64,000 nt of DNA from an uncultured Oscillibacter sp. (GTDB taxonomy: Bacteria > Bacillota > Clostridia > Oscillospirales > Oscillospiraceae), in assembly GCA_910588175.1 (NCBI GenBank), contig CAJUQQ010000004.1:12251-76250 (forward strand), given 5' to 3'. The position numbers were made by a program, and so were the translations under genes. The notes below the pieces were generated by a model. The model saw nothing but the letters and a program-made list of their open reading frames with translations. It ran no database searches and had not been told where the DNA came from. This document shows, in pieces, positions 50,200 through 57,487 of this stretch; within the stretch, counting starts at the first letter, position 1, and the number at the start of each line of letters is the position of its first letter.

Positions 50200-50526
50200 T
50201 CAAAGTTTCTTTTTTCGCTCCTTTACCAGCTGGATGCGCTTTTCCTTCGGCTTGGAGTGACTCTCCCGGTAGAGAACGAATTTTGTGCCGATCACCTGGA
50301 CCACCTCGCTGCGGGTGGCCTTGGCCAGCTCCTCCGCCGCCGTCCGGGCGTCGTAATTGATGTTGTTGTCCAGCACCTTGCCCTTGATGAGCTCCCGGGC
50401 CTCCAGGGCGCCGTCCGCCTGCTTGACGAGGTTTTCCCCGATGCCGTCTTTCCCGATTTGGAGGATGGTGTCGATGCCGTTGGCCAGGCCCCGCAGCTGG
50501 GCCCGCTGTTTGCTTGTTAAGTCCAA
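50200..50526 (-). CDS. yhbY: YhbY-family (CRM) RNA-binding protein
   Basis: A 108-residue protein with a single CRM domain that associates with pre-50S ribosomal subunits. The start is TTG at 50526, with AAAGGAG 8 bases upstream, giving MDLTSKQRAQLRGLANGIDT. The conserved G-K-x-G loop is QIGKDGIGENLVKQ near residue 24, with LEARELIKGKVLDNN near 42 and VQVIGTKFVLYRES near 78, and a very basic tail (KEKRIQLVKERKKKL). It precedes nadD, as in other Firmicutes. Confidence 0.94.
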   Translation of the reverse strand: MDLTSKQRAQLRGLANGIDTILQIGKDGIGENLVKQADGALEARELIKGKVLDNNINYDARTAAEELAKATRSEVVQVIGTKFVLYRESHSKPKEKRIQLVKERKKKL

Positions 50527-50529
50527 AGC

Positions 50530-50670
50530 TCAATCTCCTTTCAAAAGTCCGATCACAGCCAAAAGAAGTCCGCCGCAGCCGCAGCCGATGGCAACGACGT
50601 TGTTGAGGGAAAACGCGATGCCCAGCAGGCTCAGCGCGATCCCCAGAAGCATGGTCTTAACGCCGTTCAT
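50530..50670 (-). CDS. 46-residue membrane peptide between rdgB and yhbY
   Basis: A short frame starting MNGVKTMLLGIALSLLGIAF at ATG 50670 and ending VIGLLKGD. It has two hydrophobic stretches separated by LNNVVAIGCGCGG, like a small two-helix hairpin. The ATG overlaps the rdgB stop (ATGA), and the yhbY ribosome binding site sits at its 3' end, so it is built into the operon. I do not recognise a family. Its packing within the operon supports it being a real gene. Confidence 0.7.
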   Translation of the reverse strand: MNGVKTMLLGIALSLLGIAFSLNNVVAIGCGCGGLLLAVIGLLKGD

Positions 50671-51278
50671 GCTCCTGCTTCTCCCTTCCTCAAATAGGCT
50701 CTCAGCTTCTCCGTGAAAGCCGTCAGGGCCTTTCCACGGTGGGAAATGGCGCTCTTTTCCTCAGGACTCAGCTGGCCGAAGGTCTTGCCCTTTCCAGGAA
50801 TCAGAAACACCGGGTCATAGCCGAAGCCGCCATCTCCCAGCGGCGCGAAGGCGATGGCCCCGTCACAGCGGCCCTCCGCCTCCAGCGTGTCCCCGTTGGG
50901 GAACGCGCAGACCACGGCGCAGGTGAAATGAGCCGCCCGGGTGGCCTGTCCCCGCATGTTGTTCAGCAGCAGCATGCACCGTCCCCGGTCGTCCAGGCCC
51001 TCCCCGCCGTAGCGGGCGGAGTAGACCCCGGGGCCGCCGTTCAGGGCGTTGACGCAGAGGCCGGAGTCGTCGGCAATGGCGGGCAGGCCCGCCGCCGCGC
51101 AAATGGCTTTCGCTTTCAGCATGGCGTTCTCCGCGAAGGTGGCTCCGGTCTCCTCCACATCCACCTCGATTCCCGCCTCGGCAGGGCTGATAACCTCCAC
51201 GCCCAGGCCGGACAAAATCGCCTTCATCTCCGCCAGCTTCCCCGGGTTGTGGGTGGCCAGCACAAATCTCTCCGCCAT
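50667..51278 (-). CDS. rdgB: XTP/dITP diphosphatase RdgB
   Basis: RdgB removes non-canonical purine nucleotides by hydrolysing XTP/dITP to monophosphates. The start is ATG at 51278 (MAERFVLATHNPGKLAEMKA), overlapping the rph stop. The 203-residue protein contains the nucleotide-binding T-H-N-x-G-K motif, GATFAENAMLKAKAICAAAG, ADDSGLCVNALNGGPGVYSA near 66, and GFGYDPVFLIPGKGKTFGQL near 150, then SHRGKAL. Length is normal. Confidence 0.96.
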   Translation of the reverse strand: MAERFVLATHNPGKLAEMKAILSGLGVEVISPAEAGIEVDVEETGATFAENAMLKAKAICAAAGLPAIADDSGLCVNALNGGPGVYSARYGGEGLDDRGRCMLLLNNMRGQATRAAHFTCAVVCAFPNGDTLEAEGRCDGAIAFAPLGDGGFGYDPVFLIPGKGKTFGQLSPEEKSAISHRGKALTAFTEKLRAYLRKGEAGA

Positions 51279-52000
51279 CAGAATTTCCCTCCCAACGCTT
51301 CTTTTTGCGCTGCAAGCAGCTCTTTGCAGCCCTTGGCGCACAGGCGCACCAGCTCTTGCTGCTCCGCGGGGCTGAACGCCCGGCCTTCGCCGGTGCCCTG
51401 GATTTCAATCAGCTCGCCCAGCTCGTTCATCACGCAGTTCAAATCCACCTGGGCCCGGCTGTCCTCGCTGTAGCGGAGGTCCAGCAGGGCCGTGTCGTCC
51501 ACAATCCCGGCGGAAACCCCGGTGACGAAATGCCGGATGGGGCTGGCCCCCAGGTCACCGTTTTCCACCAGCTTCCGGCAGGCCAGGGCCAGGGCCACAA
51601 AGCCGCCGGTGACAGAGGCCGTGCGGGTTCCGCCGTCTCCCTGGAGCACGTCGCAGTCAATGGTAATGGTCCGCTCTCCCAGCTTCCTCATATCCACGGC
51701 GGAGCGGAGGGACCGGCCCACCAACCGCTGAATCTCGGCGCTTCGGGGGGACAATTTCAGCTTGGAAACGTCCCGGCGGCTCCGGTCCCGGTTGGCCCGG
51801 GGCAGCATGGAATACTCGGCGGTAACCCAGCCCTCCCCATAGGGGACGTGGGGCGGCGTCTTCTCCTCCACGCTGGCACAGCAGAGGACCATGGTGTCTC
51901 CGCACTGAATCAGGCAGCTGCCCTCGGCGAATTTTACAAAGTCCGTAGTGATCTTCACAGGCCGCAGCTCATTCGCCGCCCGGCCGTCTTCTCTGGTCAA
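51278..52000 (-). CDS. rph: Ribonuclease PH
   Basis: RNase PH is a phosphate-dependent 3'-5' exonuclease that matures tRNA 3' ends. I chose TTG at 52000, placed 6 bases after AAGGAGGA, because the product then begins MTREDGRAANELRPVKITTD as in the family; the longer reading frame lacks a site. The 240-residue protein has GDTMVLCCASVEEKTPPHVP, GWVTAEYSMLPRANRDRSRR near 65, QGDGGTRTASVTGGFVALAL near 120 and DLNCVMNELGELIEIQGTGE. It leads the operon rph-rdgB-peptide-yhbY-nadD. Confidence 0.95.
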   Translation of the reverse strand: MTREDGRAANELRPVKITTDFVKFAEGSCLIQCGDTMVLCCASVEEKTPPHVPYGEGWVTAEYSMLPRANRDRSRRDVSKLKLSPRSAEIQRLVGRSLRSAVDMRKLGERTITIDCDVLQGDGGTRTASVTGGFVALALACRKLVENGDLGASPIRHFVTGVSAGIVDDTALLDLRYSEDSRAQVDLNCVMNELGELIEIQGTGEGRAFSPAEQQELVRLCAKGCKELLAAQKEALGGKF

Positions 52001-52014
52001 GTCGATTCCTCCTT

Positions 52015-52252
52015 CAATTATATACCCCTCCAGGGGTCCAGGGGCCATGCCCCTTGGTTTCTCCGCGCAAGCGGAGAAATAAATTCAAATCATTTTCCTG
52101 ACGACACGAAAATGCCTCTCCTCGCGGCATAGCCGCTGCGGCCTTCGCTAAAAACATGCCACCGGCATGTTTTCTTAACGTTGCGGCGTCAGGAAAATAC
52201 CCCGGCCCCAGCCGCCTTGTACCCGCAAGGGGGGACGAAGTCCCCTCTTTAT
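52015..52252. repeat. Highly structured intergenic region between ftsY and rph
   Basis: This gap holds no gene but several inverted repeats: TTTCTCCGC/GCGGAGAAA (about 52066-52080); ATTTTCCTGACG (about 52091) facing CGTCAGGAAAAT (about 52186), which encloses about 80 bases; AAAACATGCC/GGCATGTTTT (52151-52173) with a T-tract on the minus strand; and GGGGACTTCGTCCCC near 52234. The last two can terminate ftsY transcription. The outer pair of arms gives the region the look of a REP/MITE-like element. A TATAAT on the minus strand (52017-52022) is too close to rph to be its promoter. Confidence 0.65.
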
Positions 52253-53125
52253 TTAAATGATCGCCTCGGCGTATTCCTCCGAGTCAAAGGGCCGGAGGTC
52301 GTCAATGCCCTCGCCCACTCCGGCGAACTTCACCGGCACGCCCAGCTCCTTGGCAATCGCCACGGCGATGCCGCCCTTGGCGGTGCCGTCCAGCTTGGTG
52401 AGGATGATGCCCGTGAGGCCCGCCGCCTCCTTGAAGGTCTTGGCCTGAACCAAGCCGTTCTGGCCGGTGGTGGCGTCCAGCACCAGCAGGGTTTCCCGGG
52501 CCGCGCCGGGGCACTCCCGGTCGATGATTTTGGAGAGCTTCGCCAGCTCCGCCATGAGGTTGGCCTTGTTGTGGAGCCGCCCCGCCGTGTCGCAGAGGAC
52601 CACGTCCACCCCCCGGGCCTTGGCGGCCTGGAGGGCGTCGAACAGCACCGCGCCGGGGTCCGCCCCCTCGTGCTGGCGGATCAGGTCCGCCTTGGCCCGC
52701 TGGGACCAGATTTCCAGCTGGTCCGCCGCCGCCGCCCGGAAGGTATCCGCCGCGCAGAGGAGGCACTTTTTCCCGCCGTAGCGGAGGAGGTTTGCCATCT
52801 TGCCGATGGAGGTGGTTTTTCCCACGCCGTTGACCCCGATGAAGAGGAACACACAGGGGGAGGTGGAGACATTCACCTCCGTGGTGCCCACGTTCAGCGT
52901 GTCCACAATGATCTCCCGGAGAGCGGCGCGGACCTCCTCCTGGCTGGAGAGCTTTTCCTTCCGGACCTTCTCCCGGAGCTTCTCCACGGTCTCCACGGCG
53001 ATCTCCATGCCGAAGTCGGAGAGAATCAGGGTTTCCTCCAGCTCCTCGAAGAAGGCTTCGTCGGCCTCGGTGTAAGTGGTGAACAGGTTGGTAGTGATTT
53101 TTTTCAGCTTGTCAAAGAAACCCAT
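52253..53125 (-). CDS. ftsY: Signal recognition particle receptor FtsY
   Basis: FtsY is the SRP receptor GTPase that docks SRP-ribosome complexes at the membrane. The start is ATG at 53125 (MGFFDKLKKITTNLFTTYTE), with GGAGG 6 bases upstream, giving 290 residues, so it lacks the long acidic A domain of enterobacteria. The N domain (about 1-90) is followed by the NG GTPase core: GVNGVGKTTSIGKMANLL near 100, ADTFRAAAADQLEIW near 130, VLCDTAGRLHNKANLM near 180, TKLDGTAKGGIAVAI near 240 and GVGEGIDDLRPFD. In many Firmicutes it directly follows smc; here a 79-residue gene and a 314-base gap intervene. Confidence 0.97.
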   Translation of the reverse strand: MGFFDKLKKITTNLFTTYTEADEAFFEELEETLILSDFGMEIAVETVEKLREKVRKEKLSSQEEVRAALREIIVDTLNVGTTEVNVSTSPCVFLFIGVNGVGKTTSIGKMANLLRYGGKKCLLCAADTFRAAAADQLEIWSQRAKADLIRQHEGADPGAVLFDALQAAKARGVDVVLCDTAGRLHNKANLMAELAKLSKIIDRECPGAARETLLVLDATTGQNGLVQAKTFKEAAGLTGIILTKLDGTAKGGIAVAIAKELGVPVKFAGVGEGIDDLRPFDSEEYAEAII

Positions 53126-53180
53126 AGGTGCCTCCTGGTGGTTTTCAGCCATGAAGATGGCTGGTTCTTTGCACCCCCCA

Positions 53181-53214
53181 TTTTCTCTTTTCCTTCCAGA
53201 AGGAAAAGAGAAAA
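53181..53214. repeat. Perfect 16-bp inverted repeat between ftsY and the zinc-ribbon gene
   Basis: TTTTCTCTTTTCCTTC (53181-53196) is followed almost directly by its complement GAAGGAAAAGAGAAAA (53199-53214). A related purine run, AAAAGAGAAAAGGAAG, occurs again near 53231. The remainder of the 314-base gap (53126-53439) has a GC-rich CGCCCGC/GCGGGCG hairpin near 53321-53345 followed by GGGGTTTTAG on the plus strand, and no convincing gene. Confidence 0.7.
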
Positions 53215-53439
53215 CGGGCCGTGCATGGTCCAAAAGAGAAAAGGAAGTACGGTCCCTGCGGGGGGACGGAGGACGAAGGGACGCGCAGGAGGTGCTTCCT
53301 CCGGGTACGCATGTCTTTCGCCCGCGGCGTGGTGCGGGCGGGGGTTTTAGTTGTTATTGAATAGATCTGCTGTTCTTTCCGCTGCCGCTAATGCTCCGGT
53401 AGAACGCCCTGTAGGGACGGCTCTCAGCCGCCCGCTTCC

Positions 53440-53679
53440 TCATTTTTCAGCGTTGTAATCAATTTCCTTCCCGCAGTGAGGGCAGTACTGCCCCTTGGTC
53501 CTGCCCAGAAACCGGCCGCAGCTTGGACAGCGCCACCACCGCTTCCACAAAACCACCGCCCCCAAGGCCACCGCCAAGCCCAGCAGCAGGACCCATATGG
53601 ATTCGCCGCCAATCAGCATCAGCAGCAATCCCGCGATAAGGACCGCGGCGGACACAAGCTCTTTCTGTTTCAGCGTCAT
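53440..53679 (-). CDS. Small membrane protein with C-terminal zinc ribbon
   Basis: A 79-residue protein starting MTLKQKELVSAAVLIAGLLL, with GGAGG 7 bases before the ATG. Two membrane helices (about residues 8-24 and 29-44) form a short hairpin, followed by a zinc ribbon with CPSCGRFLGRTKGQYCPHCG (four Cys, residues 51-69). It begins 11 bases after smc and so is probably in its operon. No function is known to me for this family; zinc-ribbon hairpins of this type may bind partner proteins at the membrane. Confidence 0.85.
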   Translation of the reverse strand: MTLKQKELVSAAVLIAGLLLMLIGGESIWVLLLGLAVALGAVVLWKRWWRCPSCGRFLGRTKGQYCPHCGKEIDYNAEK

Positions 53680-53690
53680 GGCTTTCCTCC

Positions 53691-56600
53691 TTACTGAATG
53701 TCCAGCTCCTTTGCCATATCATTCAGATTGATGGTCAGGATTTTACTCACGCCCTTCTCCTGCATGGTCACGCCGTACAGCACGTCGGCCTCCTCCATGG
53801 TGCCCCGGCGGTGGGTGATGACGATAAACTGGGTCTTCCCCGCAAGCCCCCGCATATACCGGGCGTAGCGGGTGACGTTCACGTCGTCCAGCGCCGCCTC
53901 AATCTCGTCCATGACGCAGAAGGGCGTGGGGTGTACCTTCAAAATGGAGAAGTACAAAGCGATTGCCACGAAGGCCTTCTCTCCGCCGGACAGCAGGGAG
54001 ATAGTTTTCAGCGTCTTTCCCGGGGGCTGGGCCTTGATGTCGATGCCGCAGTTTAAGATGTCGGTCTCGTCCTCCAGCTCCAGCTGGGCCTGTCCGCCGC
54101 CGAACATCTCCAGGAACGTGGCCTGGAAGCTCTCGTTTAAAAGTTGGAACTGCTCGGCGAAAATCCGGGTCATTTCCCCGGTGATACCGCCGATAATGGT
54201 CTCCAGCTCTCCCTTGGCCTTCTCCACGTCGTCCCGCTGGTCCGTCAGGTAGGTATACCGGGTATTCACCCGTTCGTACTCTTCTATGGCGCCGATGTTG
54301 GGCGTGCCCAGGGCGGCGATGCTCTTTTTCAGCTCCCCGATCCGCCGGGCGGCTTTGGGAACGCTCTCCAACTCTATTCTCTGGGCCTGGGCGTCGCTAT
54401 GGCTCAGCTCGTAGTGCTCCCAGAGACGGTCAATGATCTGTTTTTCCTCCATGCCGGAGGTAGCTAGCTTCTGCTCCAGCCGGGAGGCGGAGCGCTCCAG
54501 GTTCAGGAGGTTCTCGTTCATCTCCTGGCTGGCCTTGTTCTGAGCGGTGCGCCGGGCCTCCAGGGCCATTTTCTCCTCATTCAGGACATTCAGCCGCTCC
54601 TGACAGCTCTGCCGCCGCTGGTTCAAAGCGCTCATATCCTCCCGCCGCCGGGCGATTTCCGCCTGGGCTTTTCCAATGGCCTCCTGGTAGTTCCCCAGAG
54701 TCTCCTCCTTCCGGCTCCGGTTTCCCGTCAGCTCCGCCGCCAGGCGGCGGAGATCCGCGGCCCGCTGAAAGGCGGCGTCCCGCTCGGCGGCGAGGGCGGC
54801 CAGCTCCTCTTTTTTCGCCGTGACCTCCTCGGTGAGGGCGTTGGACTGGGCCAGCAGCTCCGACTGACCGGTAAGGGCCTGGCTGGCCTGCTCCCGGTAC
54901 CGGGCGGCCTGGGCCTCTTGGTCGGCCATCGTCCGTTCCGCCTGTTCGCTCCGCCGGCGGTTGTCCGCCAGGTGGCCCGTCAGGCTCTCCAGTTCACCCG
55001 TCAGATTCTCCAAATTCTCGCCCAGGGATTTGAGCAGAATGTCAAAGTGATTCTTCGCGCCCTCCAGCCGCAAAACCTCGTCCTCCGCCTGGCGGCGCTG
55101 GCCCTCGGCGGTCTCCAGGTCATAACGGGCGGCGGCCAGTTCCCGCTGGACCAGCTCTTCCTCCCGTTTGGCGGCCTCCAGCTGCTCCCGCATGGCCTCC
55201 GCCCGGCCATGAAGCCGTTCCAGCTCCGCCGCCCGGCTCAGCACGCCGGCATTCCGGGACGCGGAGCCGCCGGTCATGGAGCCCCCCCGGTTGATGACCT
55301 GGCCATCCAGGGTGACAATGCGGAAGGCGTTGTGATATTTCCGGGCCAGGGCAATGCCGCAGTCCAGGTCCTCCGCAATCACCGTCCGGCCCAGAAGGTT
55401 CTGGAAGATGTTCTGGTACTTCGGGTCAAAGCTCACCAGCCGGGAGGCGATGCCCACGAAGCCGTACTCCCGCTCCACGCCGTTCGGCCGGAGCTCTTCG
55501 CCCCGAATGGCGGTGAGGGGCAGAAAGGTGGCCCGGCCTCCGTCCCGCTGTTTCAGGAAGCCGATGGCAGACTTCGCGTCCTCCTCCCGGTCCACCACGA
55601 TGTTCTGGAGCCCCGCCCCCAAGGCGATCTCAATGGCGACGGTGTACTGCTGCTCCGTCTTCATCAGCCCCGCCACGGGGCCGTGGACACCCCGAAGGTT
55701 GTTCTGGCACACCAGCTTGACGGCCTTGGAATAGCCCTCATAGTCCTTTTCCATCTCCGTCAGCAGCCGGATGCGGTTCTCCAGAGCCCCGGCGTCCATG
55801 GTCAGCTTCACCCGCCTGTCCGAAGCGGCGGCGGCCTTTTTCTCCCGTTCTTTCATCCGGAGGCTGTGGCCCGCGATGATATTCGCGGCGGCCTGAGCGT
55901 CGTCCCGCGCCGCCTCCAGGGCGCGGCGGTTGGCCTTGGCCTCTCTTTGGGCCTGTTCCAGCCGTTCCTCCGCGGCGGTCTTTTCCTCCTCCACGGCGGC
56001 GCGGCGCTCCTCCAGCTGTCCGCTCTCGGCGGTGATGGCGGCGGCTTCCGCCCGGGCGTCGGCGGCGGCGGCCACAGCCATGGCCTCCCGGCCCCGGAGG
56101 GCCTCCGCCTCGGACTGCTGGCCTCCCGCCTGGGCGGCGGCGGCCCGGGCCCGCTCCAGCAGGGCCTCCAGACCTGTGTTCAGCGCCTCTAGCCGCTGGG
56201 AGAGGCCTTCGGCCCGCTCCTTCTCCTGAGCGGACTGTGCCGCCAGGCCGCCGGCCCGGCTGTCGGACTCCACCAGCTCCGTCTGGGCCCGGTCAATGTT
56301 TTCCTGGTTGTGGGCGATGCCGCTCTCCAGCACCGCGATGGCGGCGGACTGATCCTTGGCCTGGGCGTCCAGTTCCCCCGCCTCTCCCCGGACCCGCTCC
56401 GCCTCCATGTCCTTTTGCCGCATCTCCTCGCCGAAGCGCTCTCCCTCGGCGTAGAGGGCGTCCAGAGCCGCCCGGGCCTCGTCCCGCTCCTTCTCGGCGG
56501 CCCGGAAATCAAGCTCCAGCTTCCGGGCGCTGATTTTTAAGGCGTCCAAGTTCTCCAGCCAGACGGAGATTTCCAAAACCCGCAGCTCGTCCCGGAGGAT

Positions 56601-57251
56601 GAGGTATTGCTTCGCCTTCTCCGCCTGGTCCCGCAGGGGTTCTACCTGGAGCTCCAGCTCCGAGATCTTGTCGTTGATCCGGACCAGGTTCTCCTCCGTC
56701 CGGTCCAGCTTCCGTTCCGCCTCCTCCTTCCGGTGGCGGAAGCGGGAAATACCGGCGGCCTCCTCGAAAATCTCCCGGCGCTCACTGCTCCGGGTGGAGA
56801 GGATCTCGTCAATCTTGCCCTGGCCGATGATGGAATAGCCCTCCCGGCCCAGGCCCGTATCCAGAAACAGCTCCGTCACATCCCGGAGGCGGACGGACTG
56901 GCGGTTGATATAGTATTCGCTCTCCCCGCTGCGGTAATACCGGCGGGTGACGGCCACCTCCGCCTCCTCCATGGAGGGGAAGATGCGCTCCGTGTTGTCC
57001 AGCACCAGCGTCACCTGGGCAAAGCCCACCTGGTTTCGCTGTTCCGTGCCGCCGAAGATCACGTCCTCCATCTTCGCGCCCCGGAGTCCCTTGGCGCTCT
57101 GTTCGCCCATGACCCAGCGAATGGCGTCGGAAATGTTGGATTTTCCCGAGCCGTTGGGGCCCACGATGGCGGTGATATCCTCTCCGAAATTCAGGACGGT
57201 CTTGTCCGGAAAGGACTTGAAACCCTGAATCTCCAATGCTTTTAAGTACAC
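53691..57251 (-). CDS. smc: Chromosome segregation protein SMC
   Basis: SMC is the ATPase of the condensin-like complex that organises and segregates the chromosome with ScpA and ScpB. The 1186-residue protein starts at GTG 57251 (MYLKALEIQGFKSFPDKTVL). The N-terminal Walker A is VGPNGSGKSNISDAIRWVMG near residue 32, and QGKIDEIL near 145 is typical. Long coiled coils flank a hinge (about 520-640) with GVHGPVAGLMKTEQQYTVAIEIA. The C-terminal signature LSGGEKAFVAIALYFSIL near 1090 and Walker B PTPFCVMDEIEAALDD complete the head. Length is standard. A sigma-A promoter lies at 57302-57330. Confidence 0.98.
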   Translation of the reverse strand: MYLKALEIQGFKSFPDKTVLNFGEDITAIVGPNGSGKSNISDAIRWVMGEQSAKGLRGAKMEDVIFGGTEQRNQVGFAQVTLVLDNTERIFPSMEEAEVAVTRRYYRSGESEYYINRQSVRLRDVTELFLDTGLGREGYSIIGQGKIDEILSTRSSERREIFEEAAGISRFRHRKEEAERKLDRTEENLVRINDKISELELQVEPLRDQAEKAKQYLILRDELRVLEISVWLENLDALKISARKLELDFRAAEKERDEARAALDALYAEGERFGEEMRQKDMEAERVRGEAGELDAQAKDQSAAIAVLESGIAHNQENIDRAQTELVESDSRAGGLAAQSAQEKERAEGLSQRLEALNTGLEALLERARAAAAQAGGQQSEAEALRGREAMAVAAAADARAEAAAITAESGQLEERRAAVEEEKTAAEERLEQAQREAKANRRALEAARDDAQAAANIIAGHSLRMKEREKKAAAASDRRVKLTMDAGALENRIRLLTEMEKDYEGYSKAVKLVCQNNLRGVHGPVAGLMKTEQQYTVAIEIALGAGLQNIVVDREEDAKSAIGFLKQRDGGRATFLPLTAIRGEELRPNGVEREYGFVGIASRLVSFDPKYQNIFQNLLGRTVIAEDLDCGIALARKYHNAFRIVTLDGQVINRGGSMTGGSASRNAGVLSRAAELERLHGRAEAMREQLEAAKREEELVQRELAAARYDLETAEGQRRQAEDEVLRLEGAKNHFDILLKSLGENLENLTGELESLTGHLADNRRRSEQAERTMADQEAQAARYREQASQALTGQSELLAQSNALTEEVTAKKEELAALAAERDAAFQRAADLRRLAAELTGNRSRKEETLGNYQEAIGKAQAEIARRREDMSALNQRRQSCQERLNVLNEEKMALEARRTAQNKASQEMNENLLNLERSASRLEQKLATSGMEEKQIIDRLWEHYELSHSDAQAQRIELESVPKAARRIGELKKSIAALGTPNIGAIEEYERVNTRYTYLTDQRDDVEKAKGELETIIGGITGEMTRIFAEQFQLLNESFQATFLEMFGGGQAQLELEDETDILNCGIDIKAQPPGKTLKTISLLSGGEKAFVAIALYFSILKVHPTPFCVMDEIEAALDDVNVTRYARYMRGLAGKTQFIVITHRRGTMEEADVLYGVTMQEKGVSKILTINLNDMAKELDIQ

Positions 57252-57301
57252 ACAGTCACCTCTGCCAAAGCCCCAGCCGGGGCGTTTTCAATAATCAATT
57301 T

Positions 57302-57330
57302 ACTATATCAGAGAACGCGCCGTATTTCAA
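57302..57330 (-). promoter_or_regulatory. Sigma-A promoter for smc
   Basis: On the minus strand TTGAAA (57325-57330) and TATAGT (57302-57307) with a 17-base spacer, about 50 bases upstream of the smc start. Confidence 0.65.
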
Positions 57331-57396
57331 GACAAAATCTGTAAAGCGGCGGCGGGCCAATCGTCCCCTATTGGTAAATATCGTCAAACTCCCTCC

Positions 57397-57425
57397 TTGA
57401 CAGTATGATGTCTGCGTGTCATAAT
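57397..57425 (+). promoter_or_regulatory. Sigma-A promoter for nifJ
   Basis: TTGACA (57397-57402) and CATAAT (57420-57425) with a 17-base spacer, about 60 bases before the nifJ start, divergent from the smc promoter. Confidence 0.7.
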
Positions 57426-57487
57426 AGACATATGAATTCACTGTCCGGAAACGGCACGCCGGGCAGATTTAGAGAAGGGGGATCTTA

